Source: Nitrospirae bacterium GWC2_57_9 (lineage in GTDB: Bacteria; Nitrospirota; UBA9217). From it: a DNA stretch of 6,670 bases. The position numbers were made by a program, and so were the translations under genes. The stretch is from contig MHEA01000068.1 in NCBI GenBank assembly GCA_001805085.1, forward strand, positions 7,073-13,742, in the 5' to 3' direction. This document shows positions 1 through 5,790 of this stretch, piece after piece; within the stretch, counting starts at the first letter, position 1, and each line of letters opens with the position of its first letter. The notes under the pieces are model-generated. The model ran no database searches. It was not told the origin of the DNA and worked only from the letters and a program-made list of their open reading frames with translations.

Positions 1-1
1 A

Positions 2-487
2 TATGCGGATATTCTCCAGATCGGCGCCCGGAACATGCAGAACTTCCGGCTTTTGAAGGAAGTGGGCATGTGCAAGAAACCCGTGCTGTTGAAGCGCGGC
101 ATCTCGGCAACCATCAAGGAGTGGCTCATGTCCGCCGAGTATATCATGTCCGGCGGCAATCACGACGTGATCCTGTGCGAGCGCGGCATTCGCACCTACG
201 AGACGGCCACGCGGAACACGCTCGACCTTTCCGCAGTACCCGTGCTGAAGCAGCTGACCCATCTTCCGGTCGTGGTCGATCCGAGCCATGCGGTGGGCAA
301 GTGGGACCTGGTCGCGCCCATGGCAAAGGCCGCTGTGGCCGCCGGCGCGGACGGATTGATCATCGAGGTCCATTCCAATCCCGAGGAAGCGCTCTGCGAC
401 GGCGAGCAGTCGCTCAAGCCCAAGAGCTTCAAGCAGCTCATGGAAGAGATGCGGCCCATCGCGAAGGCAGTGGGGCGCGAAATCTAG
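2..487 (+). CDS. aroF: 3-deoxy-7-phosphoheptulonate (DAHP) synthase, type I-beta, C-terminal part (5' end outside window)
   Basis: DAHP synthase condenses phosphoenolpyruvate with erythrose-4-phosphate, the cytosolic first step of the shikimate pathway. The frame is open from base 2, so the gene is cut by the window edge; the ATG at 35 lies inside the conserved QIGARNMQNF motif and is not the start. Of 161 visible residues, QIGARNMQNF is at 6-15, LLKRG at 29-33, CERGIRTYE at 59-67, DPSHAVG at 93-99, IIEVH at 120-124 and LCDGEQSL at 131-138. H96, E122 and D133 have the same spacing (26, then 11) as the Thermotoga maritima metal ligands His272, Glu298 and Asp309; the Cys ligand would lie upstream. 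About 175 N-terminal residues are probably missing, so whether a ferredoxin-like or chorismate mutase regulatory domain is present cannot be seen. KDO-8-phosphate synthase is a related fold, but the motifs and the tyrA-aroA neighbours favour DAHP synthase. The stop codon TAG is part of a heptamer repeat. Confidence 0.95.
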   Translation, partial: YADILQIGARNMQNFRLLKEVGMCKKPVLLKRGISATIKEWLMSAEYIMSGGNHDVILCERGIRTYETATRNTLDLSAVPVLKQLTHLPVVVDPSHAVGKWDLVAPMAKAAVAAGADGLIIEVHSNPEEALCDGEQSLKPKSFKQLMEEMRPIAKAVGREI

Positions 488-534
488 TTCGGAGTTGCGA
501 GTTCGGAGTGCGGAGTTCGGAGTTTGAAGTTCGT
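486..534. repeat. Heptamer tandem repeat, consensus AGTTCGG, seven copies
   Basis: Seven head-to-tail 7-base units are visible with no gaps: AGTTCGG, AGTTGCG, AGTTCGG, AGTGCGG, AGTTCGG, AGTTTGA, AGTTCGT. Three units are perfect and the others differ by one or two bases. The first unit begins at the second base of the aroF TAG stop, so the array abuts the coding region exactly. It resembles the short tandemly repeated heptamers described in cyanobacteria and some other bacteria. Its function is unknown; it may be a slippage-prone spacer or a protein-binding array upstream of tyrA. Confidence 0.85.
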
Positions 535-553
535 TACTTGTTGGTTCGATAAT
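524..553 (+). promoter_or_regulatory. Candidate sigma-70 type promoter upstream of tyrA
   Basis: TTGAAG (524-529) and GATAAT (548-553) are separated by 18 bases and match the -35 and -10 consensus at four and five of six positions. Transcription would begin near 560 and give a leader of about 25 bases before tyrA. The surrounding stretch (about 535-585) is markedly A+T-rich compared with the flanking genes. The -35 box falls inside the heptamer array, so copy number changes there could alter it. This is a pattern match only; a TATAAA at 569-574 has no good partner. Confidence 0.3.
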
Positions 554-585
554 TCCTGTCTCGGAAAGTATAAATAGCATTAATT

Positions 586-1449
586 ATGTCCATTCTATTT
601 AACAACGTCACCATCATCGGCGTGGGGCTCATCGGCGGATCGCTTGCAAAGGTCCTGAAAACCAAGGGCCTTGCCCGCAGCATCACGGGTTCGGGCAGAA
701 GCAGGGCCTCCCTGGAACAGGCGCTCCGGATGGGGGTGATCGACCATATCGGCCAGGGTGCGGGTTACGGAGTCGAGGACGCCGACCTCGTCGTCCTTGC
801 CTCCCCTGTCGGCTCTTTCGAGAAGATCGCGCGCGAGATAGCACCGCACCTGAAGAAAGGCGCGGTCCTGACCGACGTGGGAAGCGTCAAAGGGAGCCTG
901 GCGAGAATGCTGGAGAGCATCCTGCTTCCTGACAGGCACTATGTCCCGGCCCATCCCATCGCAGGGAGGGAAAAGTCGGGCGTAGCGGAAGCGATAGACA
1001 CCCTTTTTGACGGCAGACGCTGCATCCTGACGCCGACGAAGAACACCGACAAGACCGCCCTGGAAAAGGTACGGGAACTGTGGTCGGCAACGGGCGCGGT
1101 GGTGAGCATCATGGATGCAGACCTTCACGACAGGGTCTTTGCCGCGGTGAGCCATCTTCCTCATGTGGCAGCTTTTGCCATGATCTGCGCCATTGCCGAG
1201 CTGAACACCGGGACCGACGATTATCTCGACTTCTCAGGCGCCGGTTTTCGGGACTTTACGCGTATCGCCGCCAGTTCCCCGGAAATGTGGAGAGACATCT
1301 GCCTGCTGAACCGCGAAAACCTCATCCCCATGATCGATCGCTATGTGTTCTCGCTCAACCGTTTCAAGCGGGAGATCATCGCCGGCGACGGAAAGCGGCT
1401 TGAAAAGCATCTGCAGCTTGCGAGCGACGTGCGGCGGGGGTTGAAATAA
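586..1449 (+). CDS. tyrA: Prephenate/arogenate dehydrogenase
   Basis: This cytosolic enzyme oxidatively decarboxylates prephenate to 4-hydroxyphenylpyruvate (or arogenate to tyrosine), the tyrosine-specific branch after chorismate. The 287-residue product has the usual size for a monofunctional TyrA. It starts with a Rossmann nucleotide-binding site, GVGLIGGSL at 12-20, then SPVG (73-76), DVGSVKG (97-103, with the Ser equivalent to the substrate-contacting one in Aquifex TyrA), AHPIAGREKSG (122-132, with the catalytic His at 123), SHLPH (189-193) and GFRDFTRIA (220-228, with substrate-binding Arg). No chorismate mutase or ACT domain is fused to it. The end of the second beta strand reads GSGRSR rather than carrying the acidic residue typical of NAD enzymes, so NADP use is possible. 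The ATG at 586 has only a weak ribosome site (GGAAAG, about 18 bases upstream), but it places the glycine motif at the usual distance. Its TAA overlaps the aroA ATG by one base. Confidence 0.95.
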   Translation: MSILFNNVTIIGVGLIGGSLAKVLKTKGLARSITGSGRSRASLEQALRMGVIDHIGQGAGYGVEDADLVVLASPVGSFEKIAREIAPHLKKGAVLTDVGSVKGSLARMLESILLPDRHYVPAHPIAGREKSGVAEAIDTLFDGRRCILTPTKNTDKTALEKVRELWSATGAVVSIMDADLHDRVFAAVSHLPHVAAFAMICAIAELNTGTDDYLDFSGAGFRDFTRIAASSPEMWRDICLLNRENLIPMIDRYVFSLNRFKREIIAGDGKRLEKHLQLASDVRRGLK

Positions 1450-2747
1450 TGTCCGATCTCGTAATAAAGCCTTCGGGCGGCGTCAAGGGAGAGGTGGTTC
1501 TGCCCGGGGATAAATCCATCTCCCACCGGTCGGTGCTGTTCGCGTCCATTGCCGACGGCGATACGACGATCAACGGTTTTCTGACGGGCGAGGACACGCT
1601 GAACACGGCCCGGGCAGTGCAGTCCCTGGGCATCACCGTGGACGGCCTCGGGAGCAGCCATCTGGTGGTGCGGGGGAAAGGCCTTGACGGTCTTTCCGAA
1701 CCTGCGAGCGTGCTGGATCTCGGAAATTCCGGCACAGGGATGCGCCTGATCGCCGGGCTTCTTGCAGGGCAGGACTTCTTTTCGATCCTGACCGGGGACC
1801 AGTATCTGCGGAAAAGGCCCATGGCAAGGATCGTCGAACCCCTCCGGATGATGGGCGCGGCAATAGAAGGGCGTTCAGGCGGGAGGCTTGCGCCGCTTGC
1901 CATTCGAGGCGGCGGCAGGCGGACGAAAGCGATCGATTTCAACGGCCCCGTGGCCAGCGCGCAGGTCAAATCTGCCTTGCTCCTTGCCGGCCTCTACGCG
2001 GACGGCGTTACCACGGTACAGGAACCGTCGAAATCCAGGGACCATACCGAACGTATGTTCTCTTTCTTCGGAGTTGACATCCGGGTAGAGGGAACGAAGG
2101 TATCGGTCAAGGGGCGACAGGCGCTGAGACCGAAGGGCGTTGTCGAGATCCCCGCGGATATTTCCTCAGCCGCGTTCTTCATGGTCGCCGCCTGCATTGT
2201 GCCGGGTTCCGATCTGCTGATCAGGAATGTAGGAGTGAACCCCACCCGGACGGGCGTCATTGATGTGCTTTCCGCGATGGGCGCCGATATTGCTCTCGAG
2301 AGCCGGCGCGAACAGGCCGGGGAACCCGTGGCGGACATCAGGGTGCGGTACCGGAAGCTTCGCGCAACCGAGGTGTCGGGTGAGGTTATCCCGAGGGCGA
2401 TCGATGAGATCCCGGTGCTTTCCGTTGCCGCTGCCTTTGCTGAAGGAACGACCGTTATCAGGGACGCTGCTGAACTGCGGGTGAAGGAATCCGACCGGAT
2501 AGCGACCATGGCCGCGGAGCTTGCAAAAACCGGTGTGCTCGTGCGGGAGCTGCCCGACGGGATGGAGATAACCGGCAGGGACAGACTGAAGGGGGCTGTG
2601 TGCGAGAGCCACGGCGACCACCGGATCGCTATGTCCATGGCGATTGCCGGGTTGGCTGCTGACAATGAGACGGTCATACGCGATGCAGCGTGGATCGATA
2701 CCTCGTTCCCCGGATTCGAACGGTTGCTGCGGCAGTCGGCGTATTGA
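1449..2747 (+). CDS. aroA: 3-phosphoshikimate 1-carboxyvinyltransferase (EPSP synthase), class II-like
   Basis: EPSP synthase transfers the enolpyruvyl group of PEP to shikimate-3-phosphate, the sixth shikimate step, in the cytosol. The 432-residue product is full length. Conserved segments in order are PGDKSISHRS (19-28, catalytic-site Lys22), LGNSGTGMRL (91-100), TGDQYLRKRPM (115-125), SAQVK (170-174), SRDHTER (196-202), NPTR (264-267), AIDEIPVLS (317-325, catalytic Asp319), ELRVKESDR (342-350) and SHGDHRIAMS (387-396). GDKS, SAQVK, RDHTE and NPTR together are the motif set used to recognise class II EPSP synthases, the group of the CP4 and Bacillus enzymes, which tends to be less glyphosate-sensitive. 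Unlike CP4, which has Ala there, this protein keeps the Gly (Gly95) in GNSGT. The start codon overlaps the tyrA stop in TAATG, implying translational coupling; a run of G at 1436-1440 may serve as a weak ribosome site. Confidence 0.97.
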   Translation: MSDLVIKPSGGVKGEVVLPGDKSISHRSVLFASIADGDTTINGFLTGEDTLNTARAVQSLGITVDGLGSSHLVVRGKGLDGLSEPASVLDLGNSGTGMRLIAGLLAGQDFFSILTGDQYLRKRPMARIVEPLRMMGAAIEGRSGGRLAPLAIRGGGRRTKAIDFNGPVASAQVKSALLLAGLYADGVTTVQEPSKSRDHTERMFSFFGVDIRVEGTKVSVKGRQALRPKGVVEIPADISSAAFFMVAACIVPGSDLLIRNVGVNPTRTGVIDVLSAMGADIALESRREQAGEPVADIRVRYRKLRATEVSGEVIPRAIDEIPVLSVAAAFAEGTTVIRDAAELRVKESDRIATMAAELAKTGVLVRELPDGMEITGRDRLKGAVCESHGDHRIAMSMAIAGLAADNETVIRDAAWIDTSFPGFERLLRQSAY

Positions 2748-2755
2748 TGTTCGAT

Positions 2756-2784
2756 CTTTTCTGCCGGCAATAGCTGCAGAAAGG
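2756..2784 (+). other. Hairpin after aroA, possible attenuator or RNA-processing site
   Basis: CTTTTCTGC (2756-2764) can pair with GCAGAAAGG (2776-2784), giving nine base pairs including one G-U, around an 11-base loop. No run of T follows (the next bases are GTGCAAAA), so it is not a standard intrinsic terminator. It may slow transcription, protect the upstream mRNA end, or be incidental. Confidence 0.3.
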
Positions 2785-2815
2785 GTGCAAAACAGGCTCA
2801 ATTCTCTCGCTGATC

Positions 2816-2831
2816 CGGCTCAGGGTCTGCA
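2816..2831 (+). promoter_or_regulatory. Possible sigma-54 (-24/-12) promoter before the HEAT-repeat gene
   Basis: CGGCTC then five bases then CTGCA keeps the invariant GG and GC separated by ten bases (GG 2817-2818, GC 2829-2830). It matches TGGCAC-N5-TTGCA at eight of eleven positions. Transcription would start near 2842, leaving a very short leader before the ATG at 2855, which weakens the case. No activator site is evident, although GGCTCA is repeated at 2795-2800 and 2817-2822, 22 bases apart. Confidence 0.18.
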
Positions 2832-2843
2832 ATCTGTTGTATC

Positions 2844-2852
2844 AAGGAGGGG
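2844..2852 (+). promoter_or_regulatory. Strong Shine-Dalgarno sequence fixing the start of the HEAT-repeat gene
   Basis: AAGGAGGGG lies just before the ATG at 2855; the core AAGGAGG ends four bases upstream of it. It is the best ribosome binding site in the window. It rules out the in-frame TTG at 2837, which lies upstream of the site and would add six residues in front of a normal signal peptide. Confidence 0.85.
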
Positions 2853-2854
2853 TA

Positions 2855-4111
2855 ATGAAACAGTTTCTGATGCTGCTGGTGTTCCTTATTACCGGTTCTG
2901 TCGCGAACGCCGCGGTGGCGGAAAAGGCGGTTTTCGGACCGGTTCAGTACGATGTCAAAGAGCGCTATGGCAAAGAGAACGTGTATAAAGGATCGTTCAA
3001 GGCATCAGAAGGCGTATACCTGATCAAACTGCAGAGCGGATCCAAGATGCCCGAGCGGGTCGATATCATGGAATTCACCTTGAACGGTGAAAAGCTGCTC
3101 AAAGAGGGCAAATACGATTACAATTTTATCGCAGGCATAACCGGGCTCCAGACGGAGAACAATTTCGAGGTGGTGCTGAAGGATGCCAGACCCTCGGGCT
3201 TCAAACGGCCGCCGCTGCCGCCCCGCTTCATCATCATGACCGTAACGCCGTATTCCGGCACACTGCAAAAAGGCTTTTACGGGCTATATGTCTGGGAGAG
3301 TTTGAAGGATCTTACCGCGCTGCTGCAGAAGATCGCCGGTACTGAATCAGGTGTTCTAGCCGCAGCCTCGATAAATCTGACCCTGGACGTGCCCGCGCGC
3401 GCCGAAGCGATGCGGAAATTGTCGGACCGCAGGGACAGCAGCGCCCTGCCTTTCATCACGGCCGTTTTCAACGATACGCAGCTCAGCCCGGATATCAGGG
3501 GAGAAGCTGCGCTCGCATTGGGAACGCTGGGGGACAAGAAGAGCATTCCCCTGCTGATCAACGGGATGCTGGACCCGGACGAGAAGACCCGGCTGGGATC
3601 GACCCGTGCCTTGTCCTTTTATAGCGAAGAGGACACCCGGCAGCCGCTTGCCTCAATGCTGGAACGGCTCGACAACATGCGAAGGGATGCCGTGATCCGA
3701 GCTGTCATCAATTCAGGCTGGAAACCGGTGGGCACCTTCATAACGCTGGCTGAATCGAAGGACCCGCTCGTATCCCGCACGGGGGTCAGCCTGCTGGGCA
3801 GTATGCGGGACCCGCGGGCGACGGACCTGCTGCTGAAGCTCTTCCAGGAGCCGGGCGAGAGGGACATCAGGACGATCATTACCTCGCTCGGGGAAACGGC
3901 GGATGCGCGGGCGGTCGCGCCGCTGACTTCCATGGCAAAGGACCCCGCCAGGCGCGCCGGCAAAGAGGCTGAATTGAGCATGGCCCTGGCAAACCTCGGC
4001 GATAAGGCGTCGGCCGGCCTTATCGAGGAGATGATCAAAAAGACCGAGTCGCGCCAGACGCGGGTCCAGTTGCAGAAGGCCTATAAGAAGCTTACGGGGA
4101 AAGAGTATTAG
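2855..4111 (+). CDS. Exported HEAT-repeat protein with N-terminal beta-rich domain, function unknown
   Basis: I do not recognise a named family for this 418-residue protein. Residues 1-19 form a Sec signal peptide: Lys2, a hydrophobic run at 4-12, and an ANA cleavage site before Ala20. There is no lipobox, and the protein has no cysteine and no later membrane segment, so it is probably periplasmic or released. Residues about 27-132 look beta-rich, starting FGPVQY and including EFTLNGEKLL (73-82), NNFEVVLKD (102-110) and FIIMTVTP (125-132). This recalls the FGP-x-Y small beta domains seen in exported proteins of Deltaproteobacteria and Nitrospirota, an impression from memory only. From about 179 to 395 there are some six or seven helical HEAT/PBS-lyase-type repeats; the clearest are EAALALGTLGDKKSIPLLI (217-235), GVSLLGSMRDPRATDLLLKL (310-329) and TSLGETADARAVAPLTSM (343-360). 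A scaffold or protein-binding role is inferred. It sits 107 bases after aroA and 32 before cmk, so it may be cotranscribed with them, but its strong own ribosome site suggests independent expression. Confidence 0.9.
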   Translation: MKQFLMLLVFLITGSVANAAVAEKAVFGPVQYDVKERYGKENVYKGSFKASEGVYLIKLQSGSKMPERVDIMEFTLNGEKLLKEGKYDYNFIAGITGLQTENNFEVVLKDARPSGFKRPPLPPRFIIMTVTPYSGTLQKGFYGLYVWESLKDLTALLQKIAGTESGVLAAASINLTLDVPARAEAMRKLSDRRDSSALPFITAVFNDTQLSPDIRGEAALALGTLGDKKSIPLLINGMLDPDEKTRLGSTRALSFYSEEDTRQPLASMLERLDNMRRDAVIRAVINSGWKPVGTFITLAESKDPLVSRTGVSLLGSMRDPRATDLLLKLFQEPGERDIRTIITSLGETADARAVAPLTSMAKDPARRAGKEAELSMALANLGDKASAGLIEEMIKKTESRQTRVQLQKAYKKLTGKEY

Positions 4112-4143
4112 ACGGGTTCCGGAAGGTCGGGAGTTATTGCAGG

Positions 4144-4824
4144 ATGACTGAGAGTAAGAAGGGGCTGGTCGTCGCCATCGACGGACCATCAGGCGCCGGA
4201 AAGAGCACCATCGCGCGAATGCTTGCGCAGCGACTGGGTTATATCTACATCGATACCGGCGCCATGTATCGGGCCATCGGGTGGAAGGCGAAGCGCGAAA
4301 GGATAGACCCCGCGGACGAAGCCGCTCTTGCCGGGCTCTGCTCGAGGACGGAGGTCTCTATCAAGAAAGACAATAGCGACCCCCGGTTCTATGTGGACGG
4401 CCTGGACGTGAGCGGAGAGATCCGCACTCCCGAGATGGGCATGATGGCCTCTGCTGTTTCCCGGTCGCCGGCTGTCCGGTCGCGGCTGCTCGAACTGCAG
4501 CGTGAACTCGGGCGGCAGGGCGGGGTGGTTATGGACGGCAGGGACATCGGCACGGTCGTGTTCCCTGATGCCCAGGTAAAGTTTTACCTTGATGCAAGTC
4601 CCGAGGAACGAGGGAAAAGGCGGTATCTCGAGCTGAAGGAAAAGGGGATGGCCGTCGACCTTGCCCGAATAACCAGTGAAATCAGGGAGCGTGATCACCA
4701 GGACAGCATGCGCGCGATCGCTCCCTTGAAAAAGGCCGACGATGCGGTTTTGATCGATGCCACGTCATTGAGCATTCAGCAAGTGCTGGACAGAATGCTT
4801 GCCGATATCGGCAAGGTGAAGTAA
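4144..4824 (+). CDS. cmk: Cytidylate kinase (CMP/dCMP kinase)
   Basis: This enzyme phosphorylates CMP and dCMP with ATP, recycling cytidine nucleotides from RNA turnover and lipid synthesis for CTP and dCTP supply. At 226 residues it has the normal family length. It shows the P-loop GPSGAGKS (14-21), the IDTGAMYRA nucleoside-contact motif (36-44), a CMP-specific insert region (about 64-98), SRSPAVR (106-112, with a phosphate-contacting Arg), MDGRDIGTVVFP (130-141), the FYLDAS strand (147-152) and a lid with RERDHQDSMR (181-190), equivalent to the Arg/Asp cluster that binds CMP. The ATG at 4144 puts the P-loop at the usual distance. A CGGGAG sequence ten bases upstream (4128-4133) is a moderate ribosome site. 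cmk next to ispH and rpsA is a recurrent arrangement in Deltaproteobacteria and Clostridia. A perfect 12-base palindrome, GCCGATATCGGC, occurs in its last codons (4801-4812) and is probably fortuitous. Confidence 0.97.
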   Translation: MTESKKGLVVAIDGPSGAGKSTIARMLAQRLGYIYIDTGAMYRAIGWKAKRERIDPADEAALAGLCSRTEVSIKKDNSDPRFYVDGLDVSGEIRTPEMGMMASAVSRSPAVRSRLLELQRELGRQGGVVMDGRDIGTVVFPDAQVKFYLDASPEERGKRRYLELKEKGMAVDLARITSEIRERDHQDSMRAIAPLKKADDAVLIDATSLSIQQVLDRMLADIGKVK

Positions 4825-4835
4825 ACGGGAGGCGT

Positions 4836-4856
4836 CCGGGTCGGCAAACGGCCCGG
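4836..4856 (+). other. G+C-rich hairpin in the cmk-ispH spacer
   Basis: CCGGGTC (4836-4842) pairs with GGCCCGG (4850-4856) with one G-U. The inner G4843-C4849 pair extends this to eight base pairs around a five-base GCAAA loop. The next bases, CGAAAAGAAAGG, contain no T run, so it is not an intrinsic terminator. It could set relative expression of cmk and ispH through mRNA processing or stability. Confidence 0.35.
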
Positions 4857-4890
4857 CGAAAAGAAAGGCATCTTCCTGAACGTGAAGAGC

Positions 4891-5739
4891 ATGAAAATAT
4901 TTCTTGCAGATAAGGCCGGTTTCTGTTTTGGGGTAAAGCGCGCTATCAGCACGGCCTTCGAGGCCGCGGCAGGAGGCAATGTTTACTGTCTGGGGCCTTT
5001 GATCCATAACCCCCAGGAAGTGGAGCGTCTGAGCAGGGCCGGCGTTCGCACGGTGGAGGATTTTGCCGCTCTCAAGTCCGGTGACTACCTGATCATCCGC
5101 TCCCATGGCGTGCCTCCCCGGGTGCTGTCCCAGGCCAGGGACAAGGGGTTGAATATCATCGATCTTACCTGTCCCTTCGTCGGAAAGGCCCAGCGCGATG
5201 CTGAAAACCTTAAAAAGGAAGGCTACCAGGTGATCGTTATCGGCGAGAAGAAGCATCCCGAGGTCCAGAGCATAGTCGGGTATGCCGGCGATAACGCAGT
5301 TGTGGTGGAAAAGGCCGATGATATAGACCACCTTCAGTTCCATAACCGGCTGGGAATCGTGGCGCAAACAACGCAATCCTATGGTAATTTTTCGGAAATT
5401 GTGTTAAAATTATTACGTATTTCCAAAGAATTAAAGGTCTTCAACACAATCTGCAACTCTACCAAAGAGCGCCAGGATGCAGCACGCGTCCTGGCTGGGC
5501 AGGTAGATATCATGCTGGTCGTCGGCGGCCGGAACAGTGCGAACACCGGCAGGCTGGCCTCGGTTTGCAGACAGGAAGGCAAACCGACGTACCATATCGA
5601 GGTCGCCGATGAAATGCAGGCGGAATGGTTCAAGGGCGTCGAAAAAATAGGTGTAACAGCGGGGGCTTCCACGCCCGACTGGGTATTGGAGTCCGTACTT
5701 AAAAAAATTCAGGAACTGGGCGGAAAAGTCGATCGATAG
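4891..5739 (+). CDS. ispH: 4-hydroxy-3-methylbut-2-enyl diphosphate reductase
   Basis: IspH (LytB) is the iron-sulfur enzyme of the last step of the MEP pathway, reducing HMBPP to IPP and DMAPP in the cytosol. Counting from the ATG at 4891 (282 residues), the three cluster cysteines are C12 (in AGFCFGVKRA), C94 (DLTCPFV) and C188 (TICNSTKERQ). Substrate-site residues include H39 (LIHNP), H72 (SHGVPP), H122 with E124 (KHPEV, catalytic Glu), T160-T161 (VAQTTQS) and S216/N218 (GGRNSANTGRL), followed by S260 in GASTPDW. An in-frame GTG at 4882 would add three residues, but the family normally begins M-K-I just before the first cysteine motif, so ATG 4891 is preferred. Neither start has a well-spaced ribosome site. 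In some Clostridia IspH is fused to S1; here the genes are separate with a 51-base gap. An A+T-rich patch (5384-5434) falls in the middle of the gene. Confidence 0.96.
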   Translation: MKIFLADKAGFCFGVKRAISTAFEAAAGGNVYCLGPLIHNPQEVERLSRAGVRTVEDFAALKSGDYLIIRSHGVPPRVLSQARDKGLNIIDLTCPFVGKAQRDAENLKKEGYQVIVIGEKKHPEVQSIVGYAGDNAVVVEKADDIDHLQFHNRLGIVAQTTQSYGNFSEIVLKLLRISKELKVFNTICNSTKERQDAARVLAGQVDIMLVVGGRNSANTGRLASVCRQEGKPTYHIEVADEMQAEWFKGVEKIGVTAGASTPDWVLESVLKKIQELGGKVDR

Positions 5740-5772
5740 TCACAGCGAGATCGCGGCGTCGCTCATTCATTC

Positions 5773-5779
5773 GGGAGGT
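5773..5779 (+). promoter_or_regulatory. Ribosome binding site of rpsA
   Basis: GGGAGGT is followed by 11 bases before the ATG at 5791. The match is good but the spacing is longer than usual. S1 is known to control its own translation in Escherichia coli from an atypical leader; whether that applies here cannot be told from the sequence. Confidence 0.6.
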
Positions 5780-5790
5780 AGGTACGTTTC

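Noticed and set aside
70..552. Plus-strand frame overlapping aroF and continuing through the heptamer repeat
   Set aside because: It is the +1 shadow of aroF; its Arg/His-rich product and repeat-derived tail have no support as a protein.
1994..2770. Long open frame on the minus strand opposite aroA (258 codons)
   Set aside because: It lies antisense to a full-length EPSP synthase, its product is rich in Ser, Thr, Ala and Ile with no recognisable motif, and such frames are expected opposite G+C-rich genes.
2837..2854. TTG at 2837 as the start of the HEAT-repeat protein
   Set aside because: It precedes the Shine-Dalgarno sequence, and the ATG at 2855 gives a normal signal peptide.
4801..4812. 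Perfect palindrome GCCGATATCGGC
   Set aside because: It lies inside cmk codons for Ala-Asp-Ile-Gly and occurs once in the window, so chance is the simplest reading.
4882..4890. GTG at 4882 as the ispH start
   Set aside because: The conserved family N-terminus begins at the ATG at 4891; GTG has no better ribosome site. It cannot be fully excluded.
5744..5763. Inverted repeat AGCGA/TCGCT before rpsA
   Set aside because: A five-base stem with a ten-base loop is too weak to call as an S1 autoregulatory or terminator structure.
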